Shown here: positions 26,961 through 36,670 of the stretch, piece by piece | Layout: each line of letters begins with the position of its first letter | How positions within the stretch are numbered: position 1 is the stretch's first letter | The notes under the pieces: model-generated | Told to the model about the DNA's origin: nothing | Databases searched by the model: none | The model's input: the letters and a program-made list of their open reading frames with translations, nothing else | Assembly (NCBI GenBank): GCA_016794425.1 | Contig: JAEUHR010000046.1 | Location: forward strand, 62,001 to 126,000 | Direction of reading: 5' to 3' | Source: Planctomycetota bacterium | Lineage (GTDB): Bacteria > Planctomycetota > UBA1135 > UBA2386 | Length of the DNA stretch: 64,000 nt | Translations under genes and position numbers: made by a program

Positions 26961-28502
26961 ATGGGCAACCTGACCCCCGAACTGGCGGCGCTGCGCGACG
27001 AGACGCGCGACCTCGCGAAGAGCTACGGCCTCGACTTCTACGAGGTCATCTTCGAGCTCGTCGACCACGACGAGCTCAACATGATCGCCAGCTACGGCGG
27101 CTTCCCGACCCGCTATCCGCACTGGCGGTTCGGCATGGAGTACGAGCACCTGTCGAAGTCGTACGCCTACGGCCTGTCGAAGATCTACGAGCTCGTCATC
27201 AACAACGACCCCTGCTACGCGTACCTGATGCGCAGCAACTCCATCACCGAGCAGAAGCTCGTGATGGCGCACGTCTACGGCCACTGCGACTTCTTCAAGA
27301 ACAACGCGTGGTTCCGGCACACCTCGCGCAAGATGATGGACGTGCTGGCGAACCATGGCGCGCGCATCCGGCGCTACATGGACCGCCACGGGCAGGAGAC
27401 GGTCGAGAACTTCATCGACGTCGTGCACTCGCTCGACAACCTGATCGATCCGTACTCGCCGTACATCGACCGCGGCACCGACGCGCGGCCCGACCGCAAG
27501 CGGCGCGGCGAGGACACGGGCCGCGAGGTGCGCAAGATCGCGGCCAAGGACTACATGGACCGCTACATCAACCCGCCGGAGTTCCTGCGGCGGGAGCGTG
27601 AGCGGCTCGATGCCGAGGACAAGCAGTCGCGCCACTTCCCGGCGCGGCCGGTGCGCGACGTGCTGAAGTTCGTGCTCGACCACGCGCCGCTCGAGACCTG
27701 GCAGCAGGACGTGCTCGCGATGCTGCGCGAAGAGGCCTACTACTTCGCGCCGCAGGGCATGACCAAGATCATGAACGAGGGCTGGGCCGTCTACTGGCAC
27801 AGCAAGCTCATGACGCGGCACCTGTGCGAGGCCAGCGAGGTCGTGCAGTACTGCGACACGCACAGCGGCACGCTGTCGACGCGGCCCGGCCAGATCAACC
27901 CGTACAAGATGGGCGTCGAGCTGTTCCGCCACATCGAGGAGCGCTGGGACCTCGGGCGCTTCGGCGCCGAGTACCAGGCCTGCGACGACCCCGAGCAGCG
28001 GCGCAGCTGGCGGCGGCCGACGCAGCAGGGCCGGCAGAAGATCTTCGAGGTGCGGTCGATCTACAACGACGTCACGTTCATCGACGAGTTCGTGACGCCG
28101 GAGTTCGCCGAGGAGCAGAAGCTGTTCGTCTACGGCCAGGACCCGCAGACCGGCCAGCTGGTCGTCGTCGACCGCGACTACCGCAAGGTGAAGGACCAGC
28201 TGCTGGCCGCGCTGACGAACTTCGGCAACCCGATCATCAAGGTCGTCGACGGCAACTGGAAGAACCGCGGCGAGCTGTACCTGGTGCACGAGTGGGTCGG
28301 CGGCGACCTGCAGCTCGAACAGGCGCAGATGACGCTGCAGGGACTCTGGAAGCTCTGGCAGCGGCCCGTGCACATCGAGACCGTCGAGAGCGGCAAGGGT
28401 GTGCTGCTCGGCTACGACGGCGAGAACGCGAGTTCGACCGAGGTCACCGCCAGCCATCCGGCGGTGGGGCGCGTCGCCAGCGGGAAGGCCGCGCGCAAGT
28501 GA
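26961..28502 (+). CDS. SpoVR family protein
   Basis: A 513-residue cytoplasmic protein of the SpoVR/YcgB family, linked to spore cortex formation in Bacillus and to a PrkA-YeaH stress module elsewhere. Diagnostic stretches are ASYGGFPTRYPHWRFGMEYE near 42, MAHVYGHCDFFKNN near 100, FAPQGMTKIMNEGWAVYWH near 265, and the GQINPYKMGVELFRHIEERW block near 312. I chose the ATG at 26961 (MGNLTPEL) over one 30 bases upstream because the extra residues do not fit the family. Here it is separated from prkA-yeaH by about 5 kb, unlike the usual adjacent order. It overlaps the PAP2 gene by 4 bases. Confidence 0.95.
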   Translation: MGNLTPELAALRDETRDLAKSYGLDFYEVIFELVDHDELNMIASYGGFPTRYPHWRFGMEYEHLSKSYAYGLSKIYELVINNDPCYAYLMRSNSITEQKLVMAHVYGHCDFFKNNAWFRHTSRKMMDVLANHGARIRRYMDRHGQETVENFIDVVHSLDNLIDPYSPYIDRGTDARPDRKRRGEDTGREVRKIAAKDYMDRYINPPEFLRRERERLDAEDKQSRHFPARPVRDVLKFVLDHAPLETWQQDVLAMLREEAYYFAPQGMTKIMNEGWAVYWHSKLMTRHLCEASEVVQYCDTHSGTLSTRPGQINPYKMGVELFRHIEERWDLGRFGAEYQACDDPEQRRSWRRPTQQGRQKIFEVRSIYNDVTFIDEFVTPEFAEEQKLFVYGQDPQTGQLVVVDRDYRKVKDQLLAALTNFGNPIIKVVDGNWKNRGELYLVHEWVGGDLQLEQAQMTLQGLWKLWQRPVHIETVESGKGVLLGYDGENASSTEVTASHPAVGRVASGKAARK

Positions 28503-29377
28503 ACCCGCGGCCGACGCTCGAGCGGGTCTGGTACGGGTACCTCGCGGCGGTCGCGTTCGCGGCGGTGGTCGGTGCCGACGCGACGCAGTCGGTCGGCGAC
28601 CGGCTCGCGCACCTCGCGACGCACGCGGCGGTGCTGCTGGCGGTCGTGGTCGTGCACTGGCTCGCGGTGCGCCGGTCGCCGGCGGCGGCGCGACCGTGGC
28701 GCGCGGCGCTGGCGATCGTCGGGCTGCCGGTCGTGTTCTCGGCGATGGCGTGGCTGCTGCCGGCCGTGCACCCGGAGCCGTACGAGTGGCTGTGGCTCGC
28801 GGTCGACCGTGCCTGGTTCGGCGGCGACGTCGGCGCGCTGGTGATCCCGTGGCTGCGGCCGTGGTCCGTCGAACTGCTGCAGCTCGTCTACGCGGTGTTC
28901 TACTTCGTGCCGATCGCCGCCTGCGTCGGCGCCGGCTGGCGCTGCGGCGCCGCGGCGTTCGACCGCGCCTTGCTCGGCATCGTCGGCGGTTTCCTCGCCA
29001 GCTACCTCGGCTACCTGCTGGTGCCGACGCTCGGCCCGAAGGTCGTGCTGGCGTTCGCGCAGCCGCTCGAGGGGCTGTGGTGGACCGCGTCGCTGCGGGC
29101 CTCGATCGACGCGGCCGAGGCCAACCCGTGGGACTGCTTCCCGAGCGGCCACACGATGCTGACCGTGACCAGCCTGCTGCTGCTGTGGCGCTGGAACCGG
29201 CGCTGGTGCGCCTGGCTGTTGCTGCCGTCGCTGCTGCTGATCGCCAGCACGATGCTGCTGCGCTACCACTGGGCGGTCGACGTCGTCGTCGGTGCCGCGG
29301 CCGCGTGGCCGTGCCTGCGCATCTGCGACCGGCTCGCCGATCGCGACGGCTGGCCCGCGGTCGCTACACCAGCGTGA
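28499..29377 (+). CDS. PAP2-superfamily membrane phosphatase
   Basis: A 292-residue protein with about six membrane helices. The type-2 phosphatidic acid phosphatase signature is present as CFPSGHTMLTV (PSGH near 220) and LLRYHWAVDVVVG with the catalytic His and Asp near 258. PTLGPKV near 180 fits the first, Lys-containing motif of the inositolphosphotransferase (Aur1)-like subgroup. Such enzymes dephosphorylate or transfer lipid phosphates at the outer face of the inner membrane. The GTG start overlaps the spoVR stop. The last 14 bases overlap the convergent gene. Confidence 0.88.
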   Translation: MNPRPTLERVWYGYLAAVAFAAVVGADATQSVGDRLAHLATHAAVLLAVVVVHWLAVRRSPAAARPWRAALAIVGLPVVFSAMAWLLPAVHPEPYEWLWLAVDRAWFGGDVGALVIPWLRPWSVELLQLVYAVFYFVPIAACVGAGWRCGAAAFDRALLGIVGGFLASYLGYLLVPTLGPKVVLAFAQPLEGLWWTASLRASIDAAEANPWDCFPSGHTMLTVTSLLLLWRWNRRWCAWLLLPSLLLIASTMLLRYHWAVDVVVGAAAAWPCLRICDRLADRDGWPAVATPA

Positions 29378-31235
29378 AGCGGTTGCCGTCCGGCGTCTGC
29401 AGCAGCGGATCGGTCGCGACCAGCTGGTGCAGGCAGCCCGCGAACTCGGCCAGCTCGGGCCGCGCCTGCAGGATCTCGTCGACGGTCAGCGGCACCTGCG
29501 CCTCGCGCAGCGCCTGCCGCACCGTGCGCAGCAGTTCGGCGCCGAGCCGCAGTTCGCGGCGGCAGACGACGTCGTCGCCGAGCACCTCGTACGGGCCGTG
29601 GCGGCGCAGCAGGTCGGCCAGCAGCAGCGGCGACAGCCAGCCGCCGCCGAGGTCGGTACCGTCGAACACCTGCTTGGCGGCGCGGATCGACAGCCGGCCG
29701 CCCTGCTGCTCGAGGTGGTGGCCGACCAGGTTCAGCAGCCGGCGCAGCCGTTCGGCGTTGAACGGATAGTTGCTGAGCACGTCGATGCGGTCCGCCGCGA
29801 CCTGCACGAACAGGCGGTTGTGGCGCAGCAGCCGTTCGACGAGCCGCCGGCGCTCCGGCGGCTGGTTCTGCACGAACAGGCTGGTGACGACGTCGCTGCC
29901 GGCGCGGCGGAAGTCGGTCAGCAGCTGCGCCAGCACGCCGGACTGCTGGTGCGAAGCCGGGCAGACCTCGCCGCGGCCGAGCAGCCGCACGCGCGGATCG
30001 ACCGCGAGGCGATCGAGCACCAGGTGCAGCGTGCGCACATCGACCGGCTCGCCGGCCAGCAGCGCCGCGACCGACTGGCGGCCCTGCCCGGCGGCGACGC
30101 GGCGCGCGACGCGGTCGACCAGCGGTTCGACCGCAGCCAGTTCGTCCTTGTGCCAGCGGCGCAGCGACCAGGTCGCGGGGCCGAGCTGCAGGAACATCGG
30201 GTTCTGGTGCAGCCGCTGCGCGATGCGCCGGCGCGAGGCCCGGCGGAAACGGTCGCGGTAGGCGTAGACCAGGTCGTCGAGCTGCGTCGGACCGCCGAGG
30301 TCCAGCATCAGGTCGACCAGGCGAGCCGCGAGGCCGCGCGGATCGGGCACGATCGTCGGTTCACCGTCGTCACCGTGGCCCAGTTCGAGCCGCAGTTCGG
30401 TGCGCAGCGCGTGCGCCACCAGGTTGCGCGGCACTTCGACCTGGTCGCTGGCCAGTTCGCGTTCGACGGTGGCCAGCGACAGCGGCAGGCGGTGCGGCTG
30501 CACGATGCGCGGCAGCGCGCGCAGCAGGCGGCGCAGCGTGCGGGTGCCGGTGGCGCAGAGGTGGTCGCGGTGCAGCGCCAGCTCGAGCGGAAAGCAGAAC
30601 GTGGCCAGCCGCGCCGGGAGCAGCGCGTCGCCGCTGCCGCGCGCCAGCTGCTCGGCCAGCGTGCCGGTTGTGGTCCGGTCGGCCGGCGCGAGGCCGCCGG
30701 CCGCATCGAGGTCGCGGCCGAGTTCGTAGCGCAGGCGGCCCAGCAGCGCCGGCGCCGTCTGGTGCAGGTGCGCGCGCGCGCGTTCGGCGCGGTCGTCGAA
30801 CGTCTGTGGCGACACGCCGAGCCGGCGCGCCGCTTCGATGCGCGACCGCGGCGGTGCCGCGAAGCCGACCAGGTCGACGACCAGCGCGCGTTCGTCGGGC
30901 TGCAGGCCGCCGAACAGTTCGTCCTGCAGTCCGCGGAAGGCGAACGCCTCGGCGGCCGCCTCGTCGGCGGCGGTGCCGTCGCGCACGACCGTCGCGAGCG
31001 CGTGCCGGATCGCCTCGGCGTCGTCGGCGGTGCACCAGCCACGTTTGCCGAACGCGCTGGCCGGCACGCGCAGGAGCTGCTCGAGGTCGGTGATGCCGCG
31101 CTGCGCGAGCTTCTGCGCGGTCGCCGTCGGCAACGCGAGCCGTTCGCAGCGCAGCTGCAGCAGGCTGGTCGGCAGCAGCCGCACGGCGCTCGGTACCGGC
31201 GCCTGGCGGCGGCGTGGCTGCGCGGGCTCGCTCAT
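29364..31235 (-). CDS. Putative DNA/RNA-polymerase-binding regulator: alpha-CTD-like, sigma4-like and winged-helix (HARE-HTH-like) domains
   Basis: A 623-residue protein, probably cytoplasmic. Residues about 25-80 (LALPTATAQKLAQRGITDLEQLL) look like the helix-hairpin-helix of the RNA polymerase alpha C-terminal domain. Residues about 108-170 (a D-E-R-x-L-V-V region, then EAARRLGVSPQTFDDRAERA) resemble sigma factor region 4. Two or more winged-helix units follow: about 315-370 (DLGGPTQLDDLVYAYRDRF, later FLQLGPATWSL) and the C-terminal 60 residues (PLTVDEILQA, later DGNRFTLV), a pattern close to HARE-HTH. I know no characterised protein with this order. All domain calls are by eye. The ATG overlaps the upstream stop. 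Confidence 0.7.
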   Translation of the reverse strand: MSEPAQPRRRQAPVPSAVRLLPTSLLQLRCERLALPTATAQKLAQRGITDLEQLLRVPASAFGKRGWCTADDAEAIRHALATVVRDGTAADEAAAEAFAFRGLQDELFGGLQPDERALVVDLVGFAAPPRSRIEAARRLGVSPQTFDDRAERARAHLHQTAPALLGRLRYELGRDLDAAGGLAPADRTTTGTLAEQLARGSGDALLPARLATFCFPLELALHRDHLCATGTRTLRRLLRALPRIVQPHRLPLSLATVERELASDQVEVPRNLVAHALRTELRLELGHGDDGEPTIVPDPRGLAARLVDLMLDLGGPTQLDDLVYAYRDRFRRASRRRIAQRLHQNPMFLQLGPATWSLRRWHKDELAAVEPLVDRVARRVAAGQGRQSVAALLAGEPVDVRTLHLVLDRLAVDPRVRLLGRGEVCPASHQQSGVLAQLLTDFRRAGSDVVTSLFVQNQPPERRRLVERLLRHNRLFVQVAADRIDVLSNYPFNAERLRRLLNLVGHHLEQQGGRLSIRAAKQVFDGTDLGGGWLSPLLLADLLRRHGPYEVLGDDVVCRRELRLGAELLRTVRQALREAQVPLTVDEILQARPELAEFAGCLHQLVATDPLLQTPDGNRFTLV

Positions 31236-32227
31236 GGCCGGGTCCGCGGCAGCGACTGGAACGGCGCCGGTTCGCGGCCGCGGCGTTCGGCGAGTTCGAG
31301 CACCGGCGCCGGCACCACGCCGGCGAGTTCGGTGGTCCGCGCCCCGCCGAGCAGCAGCGCCCGGCTGGCGCACAGCTGCACGCGCGGGCACGTCGTGCGG
31401 GCCAGCAGCGACCGCAGCGCGGTGCCGGCCTGGGCGGCCGGCAGGTCGGCCAGCAGTTCGGCGCCGCGCAGCTGGCGGCCCGCGTCGCCGTCGAGCCGGT
31501 CCGACAGGCCCGAGAGCAGCGCATCGGGCGCCACGCGCCCGAGCCGGCGGCGCAGCAGCGTCGCCGCGTCGGCGAACGGAGCCGCGAGGTAGAGCGGCAG
31601 CAGGTGGTCGACGGCGACGTCGTCGCCCAGGCGCAGCGCGGCGTCCACCAGCGGCCCGAGCGTCGTGCGGCGGTGCTGCAGGGCGTCCTGCAGTTCGGCC
31701 AGCAGCACCGTGCGTTGCGACGCCGACAGCGCCAGCTGCGGCAGCACGGCCAGCGCCTGCGCGGCGTCGGCCGCCACGCGCGGATCGGCGTGGCCGAGCT
31801 GCGCGGTGAGCTTCGCGGCGCGCGCCGCGTCGTCGCCGGCGGCCAGCAGGTCGGTCACGGCCGCCGCCACGGCCGGGTCGTCCGCGAGCACGCCGCGCGC
31901 GCCGCCGAGCGGGTGCAGCGTGGCGCCGGTGCGCCGCAGGAACAGCAGCACGGCATCGCCGGGCTGCAGCGCGAACAGGCTGCGGCCGCAGCAGGCGCCG
32001 GCCGGTTCGAGCAGCGAGAAGGTCGCGCCGACGGTGCCCTTCAGCAGCGCGAGTGGCGCGAACTCGAGGCGGTGGAAGTCCGGCGACGGGTCGGTCGCGG
32101 CGACGACGCGCGCGCGCACGACGACGTCGGCGCGCGTCGCGTTCGCGAGCAGCGTCGTGGCCTGGTCCTGCGCCGCCACCGGGACGGCGAGCACCAACGC
32201 GAGAACGGAACGGCGGAGCGGACTCAT
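31232..32227 (-). CDS. Secreted HEAT-like repeat protein
   Basis: A 331-residue exported protein with a signal peptide (MSPLRRSVLALVLAVPVAA). Residues about 30-110 are a beta-rich region with R-A-D-V-V-V-R-A-R-V and LKGTVGATFSLLEP, a pattern common in secreted proteins that quote a transport or cost term, of unknown role. CCG near 82 could form a disulfide. From about 130 on the sequence is Ala/Leu-rich helical repeats of HEAT type. The gene sits between a large lipoprotein and the putative regulator, overlapping both by ATGA, so the three are expressed together. The function is unknown. Confidence 0.72.
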   Translation of the reverse strand: MSPLRRSVLALVLAVPVAAQDQATTLLANATRADVVVRARVVAATDPSPDFHRLEFAPLALLKGTVGATFSLLEPAGACCGRSLFALQPGDAVLLFLRRTGATLHPLGGARGVLADDPAVAAAVTDLLAAGDDAARAAKLTAQLGHADPRVAADAAQALAVLPQLALSASQRTVLLAELQDALQHRRTTLGPLVDAALRLGDDVAVDHLLPLYLAAPFADAATLLRRRLGRVAPDALLSGLSDRLDGDAGRQLRGAELLADLPAAQAGTALRSLLARTTCPRVQLCASRALLLGGARTTELAGVVPAPVLELAERRGREPAPFQSLPRTRP

Positions 32228-35226
32228 CGGAGCAGCACCCTCTGGCGCAGGTAGGCCAGGTCGATGTCGCGGAAGTGGTAGTCGAGCGTCGTCATCGCCT
32301 CGTAGCCGACCGACGCGGCCATGACCTCGGCGGCACTCGAGAACGTGTCGTGCAGCGACGAGTCGCCGAACAGGCCGCCCGGTGCCGGGCCCGGCGCGAC
32401 CAGGCCGACCGAATGGCCGACCTCGTGCGCGAGGATGATGCCGATCACGGTCGCCCAGTCGTCCGCCGCGGTCATGATCGTGGTCCAGCGGGCGCGCTGC
32501 GTGCTGTTCGCGGTCGCGTAGTCGAACTCCGGCGCCAGCACCACGGCGTCGAGTGCGTGCGCGCCGGCCGGCGTGCCGCCCATCGCCGGACACAGCGGCT
32601 TGAACTTCTGCGCGAACGTGGTCAGGAACGACGGATAGACCTGCAGGTGGATGCGGGTCTGGTAGAGCCACATCTCGGCCGGGAACACGCCGAGCCCGGG
32701 GCTCGTCGACGTGTTGCGTTCGAGCGGGCTGCTGTTGCGGTAGTCGTAGTAGGCCCGGCCGAGGATGCCGGTGCTCTCGTCGCCGTAGTCGCGGTCGCCG
32801 CTGCCTTCGGGGTCGAGGCCGCCGAGCGCCATCTGCATGTGCGGCAGCGCGATCGGCTGCCGGCGCGCGAAGCGCAGCGCGACCGAGCCGCTGTCCAGCG
32901 GTTCGCCGCGCGCGCCGCGGCCGTAGAGGTGGTTGGCCTGCGCCAGGATGCCGTCGAGCAGCAGCGTCCGCATCGCGGCGTTGCGGCCGATCGGGTCGCC
33001 GGCGGTCGCCAGACCGAGCCGCAGCAGGTCCTCGTCGAAGTCGGGCGTGCCGTTGCTGTCGCGGTCGAGGTCGGTGCGCACCCACACGACCTGCGTGCGC
33101 TCGAACGGCACCAGGTTGCCGATCGGCTCGGCGACCGTGAACGGCAGCGCCGCCGACGTGGCCGCGTTGCCGGACAGGTCGTAGGCGGTCACCGTCAGCG
33201 TCCAGTCGCCGGCGGTCAGCGGATCGGCGGCGGGCACGGTCGCGACGACGGTGCCGTAGTCGATCACAGCGGTGGCCAGCAGCGTCTGGCTGCCCGGCGC
33301 GCTGCCGGTGCCCGCGAACTGCACCTCGACGCGGCCGAGGTCGGGCCACTGGCTCTGGCTGTCGCCGACCGCGATGTCGATCGTGAAGCCCGCCGGCGGC
33401 ACGACGAGGCCGGTGGTGCGCGCCGGCGGGATCTGGTTGATCGTCGCCGTGACCGACGGCGGCTGCGTGTCGGTCGCGGTGCCGGTGCGGAAGCGGACGT
33501 TCTGGTCCTGCGTGAACCAGTTGCCGCTGAGGCGCCGCGCGCCGGCGCTGCCGCCGACGACGCGCGTGCGGTAGTAGGTCGACGCCGACAGCGGCACCGC
33601 CGGCGTGAACGTCGCCACGCGGTTGCCCGCCGACAGCACGAGGTCGCCGGCCAGCGGCGTCCAGTCGTCGGCGCAGACGCGCAGCGTGGTCGAGGTCAGC
33701 GTCGCCGGGTCCATCGGCGCGTCGAACACGAACGTCACGTGCGACGACGGCGCGACGCCGGTCGCCCCGTCGGGCGGCAGCTGGATCACGCGCGGCAGCG
33801 CCGCGTCGGCCGAGGTCGTGAACGACACCTGCAGGTCCTGCGCCAGCACGTTGCCGGCCAGGTCGCGCACACCCTCGTGGCCGCCGCGCAGCGTGACGCG
33901 GCAGACGCTGTCGGTCGGCAGCAGCTCGACCGGCGTCACGCGCAGCGTGGTCGCCGTCGGCTGCTCGACGACCGCGACCCACGGCTCGCCGCCGACGGTC
34001 ATCGTCACCAGATCCGTGTCGATCCAGTCGGCGTCGAGCGCTTCCGCGAACGTCAGCTGCACGATCGCGCCACCGGGCACGCGCGTCTCGCCGTTCGTCG
34101 GCGTGCTGCCGGCCAGCGCCGGCGGCGTGGCGTCGGCGCCGGTCGTGAACGACATCGCCTGCGTCGCCTGCAGCGTGTTGCCGCTGACGTCGGTCGCGGC
34201 GGCACCGCCGAGCAGGAACGCCAGCGTGTAGGTGCGGTTCGCGGCCAACGGCGCCTGCGGCTGCAGCCGCAGCGTGCGCTGGTCGGCGCTGCTGTCGATG
34301 CGGAACGGCACGACGCTGCCGAACTGGTCCTGGAACAACAGCGAAGCGGCCTCGACGGTCGCCGGGTCCATCGACTCGTCGAACGTGAACGTCGGCTGCA
34401 CCAGCGGCGAGACGCCGGTGCGGCCGTTCGGCGGCCAGACCGTCGTCACGGCCGGCGACGCCGCGTCGACCGCGGTGCGGAACGTGCGCGTCTGCGTGGT
34501 GCCGAACAGGTTGCCGGCACGGTCGGCGACGGTCGCGCCGACCAGCAGCGTGAAGCGCCGGTCACCCGGCAGGTCCGCGCGCGGATCGAGCGTCACGGTC
34601 GCGCCCTGCACCGAGTAGGCGGCGGCGTAGCGGAAGCCGAAGATGTCGATCAGCTGCACCGAGTTCGCATGCACCGAAGCCGGCGCGATCGCCTCGTCGA
34701 ACGTGGCCGTGAACGTGCGCGTGCGGCTCTGGCCGGTGCTCTGGTCGGTGACGTCGACGGTCAGCAGCTGCGGCGGGTTGGTGTCGATCGTGCGGAACGT
34801 GAACGTCTGCTCGAGATCCAGGATGCGGCCGGTCTCGTCGCAGGTCAGCGCCGACAGCTGGCAGACGTAGTCGGTCTCGCGCTGCAGCGGCGCGCTCGGC
34901 TGGAACGTCACCCGGCCGCCGCTGCCGCGCGACCAGGTGCCGGCGACGTTGCTCGTGCTGCCGACCGGGCGCAGCCAGGTGTCCTCGTCGCCGAAGCTGT
35001 CGAGCGCCATCGGCGCGTCGAACTCGAGCTGCAGCACCGCGTCGATCGCGACCTGCACCGCGCCGTCGGCCGGCACATGGGACAGCAGCTGCACGGCCGT
35101 GAACGCGCCGGCGGTCTGGCCGCCGCTGCCGGAGTTGCCGGATCCACCGCCGCCACCGCCGCCGCATGCGACGGTGAGACTCACCACGACGGCCATTGCG
35201 GCCGCCAGCTGCGTTCGTGTTGCCAT
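32224..35226 (-). CDS. Large lipoprotein with repeated Ig-like (Big_5) domains and a C-terminal zinc-protease-like motif
   Basis: A 1000-residue lipoprotein: lipobox SLTVAC near residue 21, then a Gly/Ser linker. Residues about 45-620 contain five or six Big_5-type Ig-like domains, each with P-x-[ND]-G-x2-x-V near the start, F-[DE]-x-[AS]-[ML]-D-x-A-T in the middle and T-Y-x-L or F-T-T at the end. A further Ig-like region lies near 625-730. The C-terminal third carries ILAHEVGHSVGL near 945, a HExxH zinc-peptidase motif, but the third zinc ligand is not obvious. It is probably a surface-anchored adhesive or peptidase-like protein. It is first in a three-gene coupled run. Confidence 0.8.
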   Translation of the reverse strand: MATRTQLAAAMAVVVSLTVACGGGGGGGSGNSGSGGQTAGAFTAVQLLSHVPADGAVQVAIDAVLQLEFDAPMALDSFGDEDTWLRPVGSTSNVAGTWSRGSGGRVTFQPSAPLQRETDYVCQLSALTCDETGRILDLEQTFTFRTIDTNPPQLLTVDVTDQSTGQSRTRTFTATFDEAIAPASVHANSVQLIDIFGFRYAAAYSVQGATVTLDPRADLPGDRRFTLLVGATVADRAGNLFGTTQTRTFRTAVDAASPAVTTVWPPNGRTGVSPLVQPTFTFDESMDPATVEAASLLFQDQFGSVVPFRIDSSADQRTLRLQPQAPLAANRTYTLAFLLGGAAATDVSGNTLQATQAMSFTTGADATPPALAGSTPTNGETRVPGGAIVQLTFAEALDADWIDTDLVTMTVGGEPWVAVVEQPTATTLRVTPVELLPTDSVCRVTLRGGHEGVRDLAGNVLAQDLQVSFTTSADAALPRVIQLPPDGATGVAPSSHVTFVFDAPMDPATLTSTTLRVCADDWTPLAGDLVLSAGNRVATFTPAVPLSASTYYRTRVVGGSAGARRLSGNWFTQDQNVRFRTGTATDTQPPSVTATINQIPPARTTGLVVPPAGFTIDIAVGDSQSQWPDLGRVEVQFAGTGSAPGSQTLLATAVIDYGTVVATVPAADPLTAGDWTLTVTAYDLSGNAATSAALPFTVAEPIGNLVPFERTQVVWVRTDLDRDSNGTPDFDEDLLRLGLATAGDPIGRNAAMRTLLLDGILAQANHLYGRGARGEPLDSGSVALRFARRQPIALPHMQMALGGLDPEGSGDRDYGDESTGILGRAYYDYRNSSPLERNTSTSPGLGVFPAEMWLYQTRIHLQVYPSFLTTFAQKFKPLCPAMGGTPAGAHALDAVVLAPEFDYATANSTQRARWTTIMTAADDWATVIGIILAHEVGHSVGLVAPGPAPGGLFGDSSLHDTFSSAAEVMAASVGYEAMTTLDYHFRDIDLAYLRQRVLLR

Positions 35227-35386
35227 TCCCCGATGTCTTCCCCGGTTGCGTCGGGCGAACGATCGACTGGAGTCGGCGTGCGTTTGAAGTCCCGAGCTGA
35301 GCCGTTCTTGGCGCCGGTGGCAGCGCCGCGAACGCGCCGCCGCGATGGCATCGCCCGCACTGTCGCGTTGTCCGGCAGCGCCGGTT

Positions 35387-36670
35387 TCAGCCGGCGTGCA
35401 CCAGCACGCGCAGGTCGCGCACGTTGGTGCCGGTCGGGCCGGTGACGACGGTGTCACCGAGCGCGTGCAGCAGCGGGAACGCGTCGCAACGGCGCAGCGC
35501 GCCGGGCACGTCGAGTCCGAGCGCACGCGCGCGCGCCAGCGTCGAACCGTCGGCGACCGCGCCGGCGGCGGGGGAATTGCCGTCGATGCCGTCGCTGCCG
35601 CAGCTGAGCACCGTGATCGGCCGGCCGTCGATGCGCGTCGCGCACTGCAGCACGAACTGCTGGTTGCGGCCGCCGGTGCCCGCGTCCGCGGGCAGCGGCA
35701 CCGACAGTTCGCCGGTCGCGACGACCGCGACCGCGCGGCCGGGGTTCGCACGGTGCAGTCCGTCGAGGCGCCGCAGCAGCCGGGTGGCCGCCGCTTCGCA
35801 CGGCAGGTCGTCGGCGTCCTCGACGGCATCGCACGCGAGGCCGAGAGCGTGCAGGCGCGCCATCGCGGCGCGGCGCAGGTCGCCTTCGTCGAGCACGGTG
35901 ATCCACGCCAAACGCGACCCCGGTTCCGGCAGCGCCGGCAGCGGCGGCACCTCGCCGCGTTCGACGCGGCCGCGCAGCGCTGCCGGCAGCGCCGCGAGGC
36001 AGCCGGCGTCGCGCAGGTCCTGCAGCAGCCGGTCCGGTTCGTCGGCGAAGTCGCCGGTCGGTCCCGACGCGACGTCTGCGACCGGGCCGGGCACGTCGCG
36101 GACGACGACGGTGGTCTGGCTGGCGGCCCGTGCGGCGGCCGCCGCGAGCCGCCCGCCCTTGACCGCCGACAGCCGGCGGCGGATCCGGTTGACGTGGTCG
36201 ATCGGCGCGCCGCTGCCGACCAGCGCGCGGTAGAAGTGGCGCCACTCGGCCACCGTGATCGTCGGGTCGAGCGGCAGTTCGAGCATCGCCGAGCCGCCGC
36301 CGGAGACCAGGAACTGCACGTGGTCGCGGGCCGTGGCGCCGTGGCACAGCGCGAGCGCCCGCGCCGCGGCGGCGAAGCTGCCGTCGTCGGGCAGCGGGTG
36401 GCCGGCCGCGACGACTTCGAACGGCGGCAGCGGTGCCGCGTCGCCGGTCGCGGTGACGACGAGGCCGCGCTGGCGTTCGCGCGGCAGCGGCGCCGTCAGC
36501 CACGCGGTGGCCATCGTGCGCGCGGCCTTGCCGAACGCGACCAAGACCACGTCACCGCCGGCCGCGAGCCGGCGTTCGGCATCGCCGCGGCAGCGCGGCG
36601 TCCACCGGCGCAGCCGTTCGTCGAGCGCGCGCAGCGTCTCGTGCCACACGCCGCGCAGCTGCTGCCTCAC
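35387..36670 (-). CDS. Glycerate 2-kinase (GckA/TtuD-type, DUF4147)
   Basis: A 427-residue cytoplasmic enzyme that phosphorylates D-glycerate to 2-phosphoglycerate. It has the MOFRL and DUF4147 landmarks: VAFGKAARTMA near 52, VSGGGSAML near 125 (substrate loop), RRRLSAVKGGRLA near 163, and GTGGRNQQF with SCGSDGIDGNSPAAGA near 335-372. The start is GTG at 36670, overlapping the reductase stop. With the reductase it forms a hydroxypyruvate-to-2-phosphoglycerate route, as in the serine cycle or tartronate and glycerate degradation. Confidence 0.9.
   Translation of the reverse strand: MRQQLRGVWHETLRALDERLRRWTPRCRGDAERRLAAGGDVVLVAFGKAARTMATAWLTAPLPRERQRGLVVTATGDAAPLPPFEVVAAGHPLPDDGSFAAAARALALCHGATARDHVQFLVSGGGSAMLELPLDPTITVAEWRHFYRALVGSGAPIDHVNRIRRRLSAVKGGRLAAAAARAASQTTVVVRDVPGPVADVASGPTGDFADEPDRLLQDLRDAGCLAALPAALRGRVERGEVPPLPALPEPGSRLAWITVLDEGDLRRAAMARLHALGLACDAVEDADDLPCEAAATRLLRRLDGLHRANPGRAVAVVATGELSVPLPADAGTGGRNQQFVLQCATRIDGRPITVLSCGSDGIDGNSPAAGAVADGSTLARARALGLDVPGALRRCDAFPLLHALGDTVVTGPTGTNVRDLRVLVHAG

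Noticed and set aside
29292..31592. A 766-codon open frame on the plus strand opposite the putative regulator
   Set aside because: Low-complexity Arg/Gln/Ala/Val composition and no motif; the minus-strand frame has recognisable domains and a coupled start.
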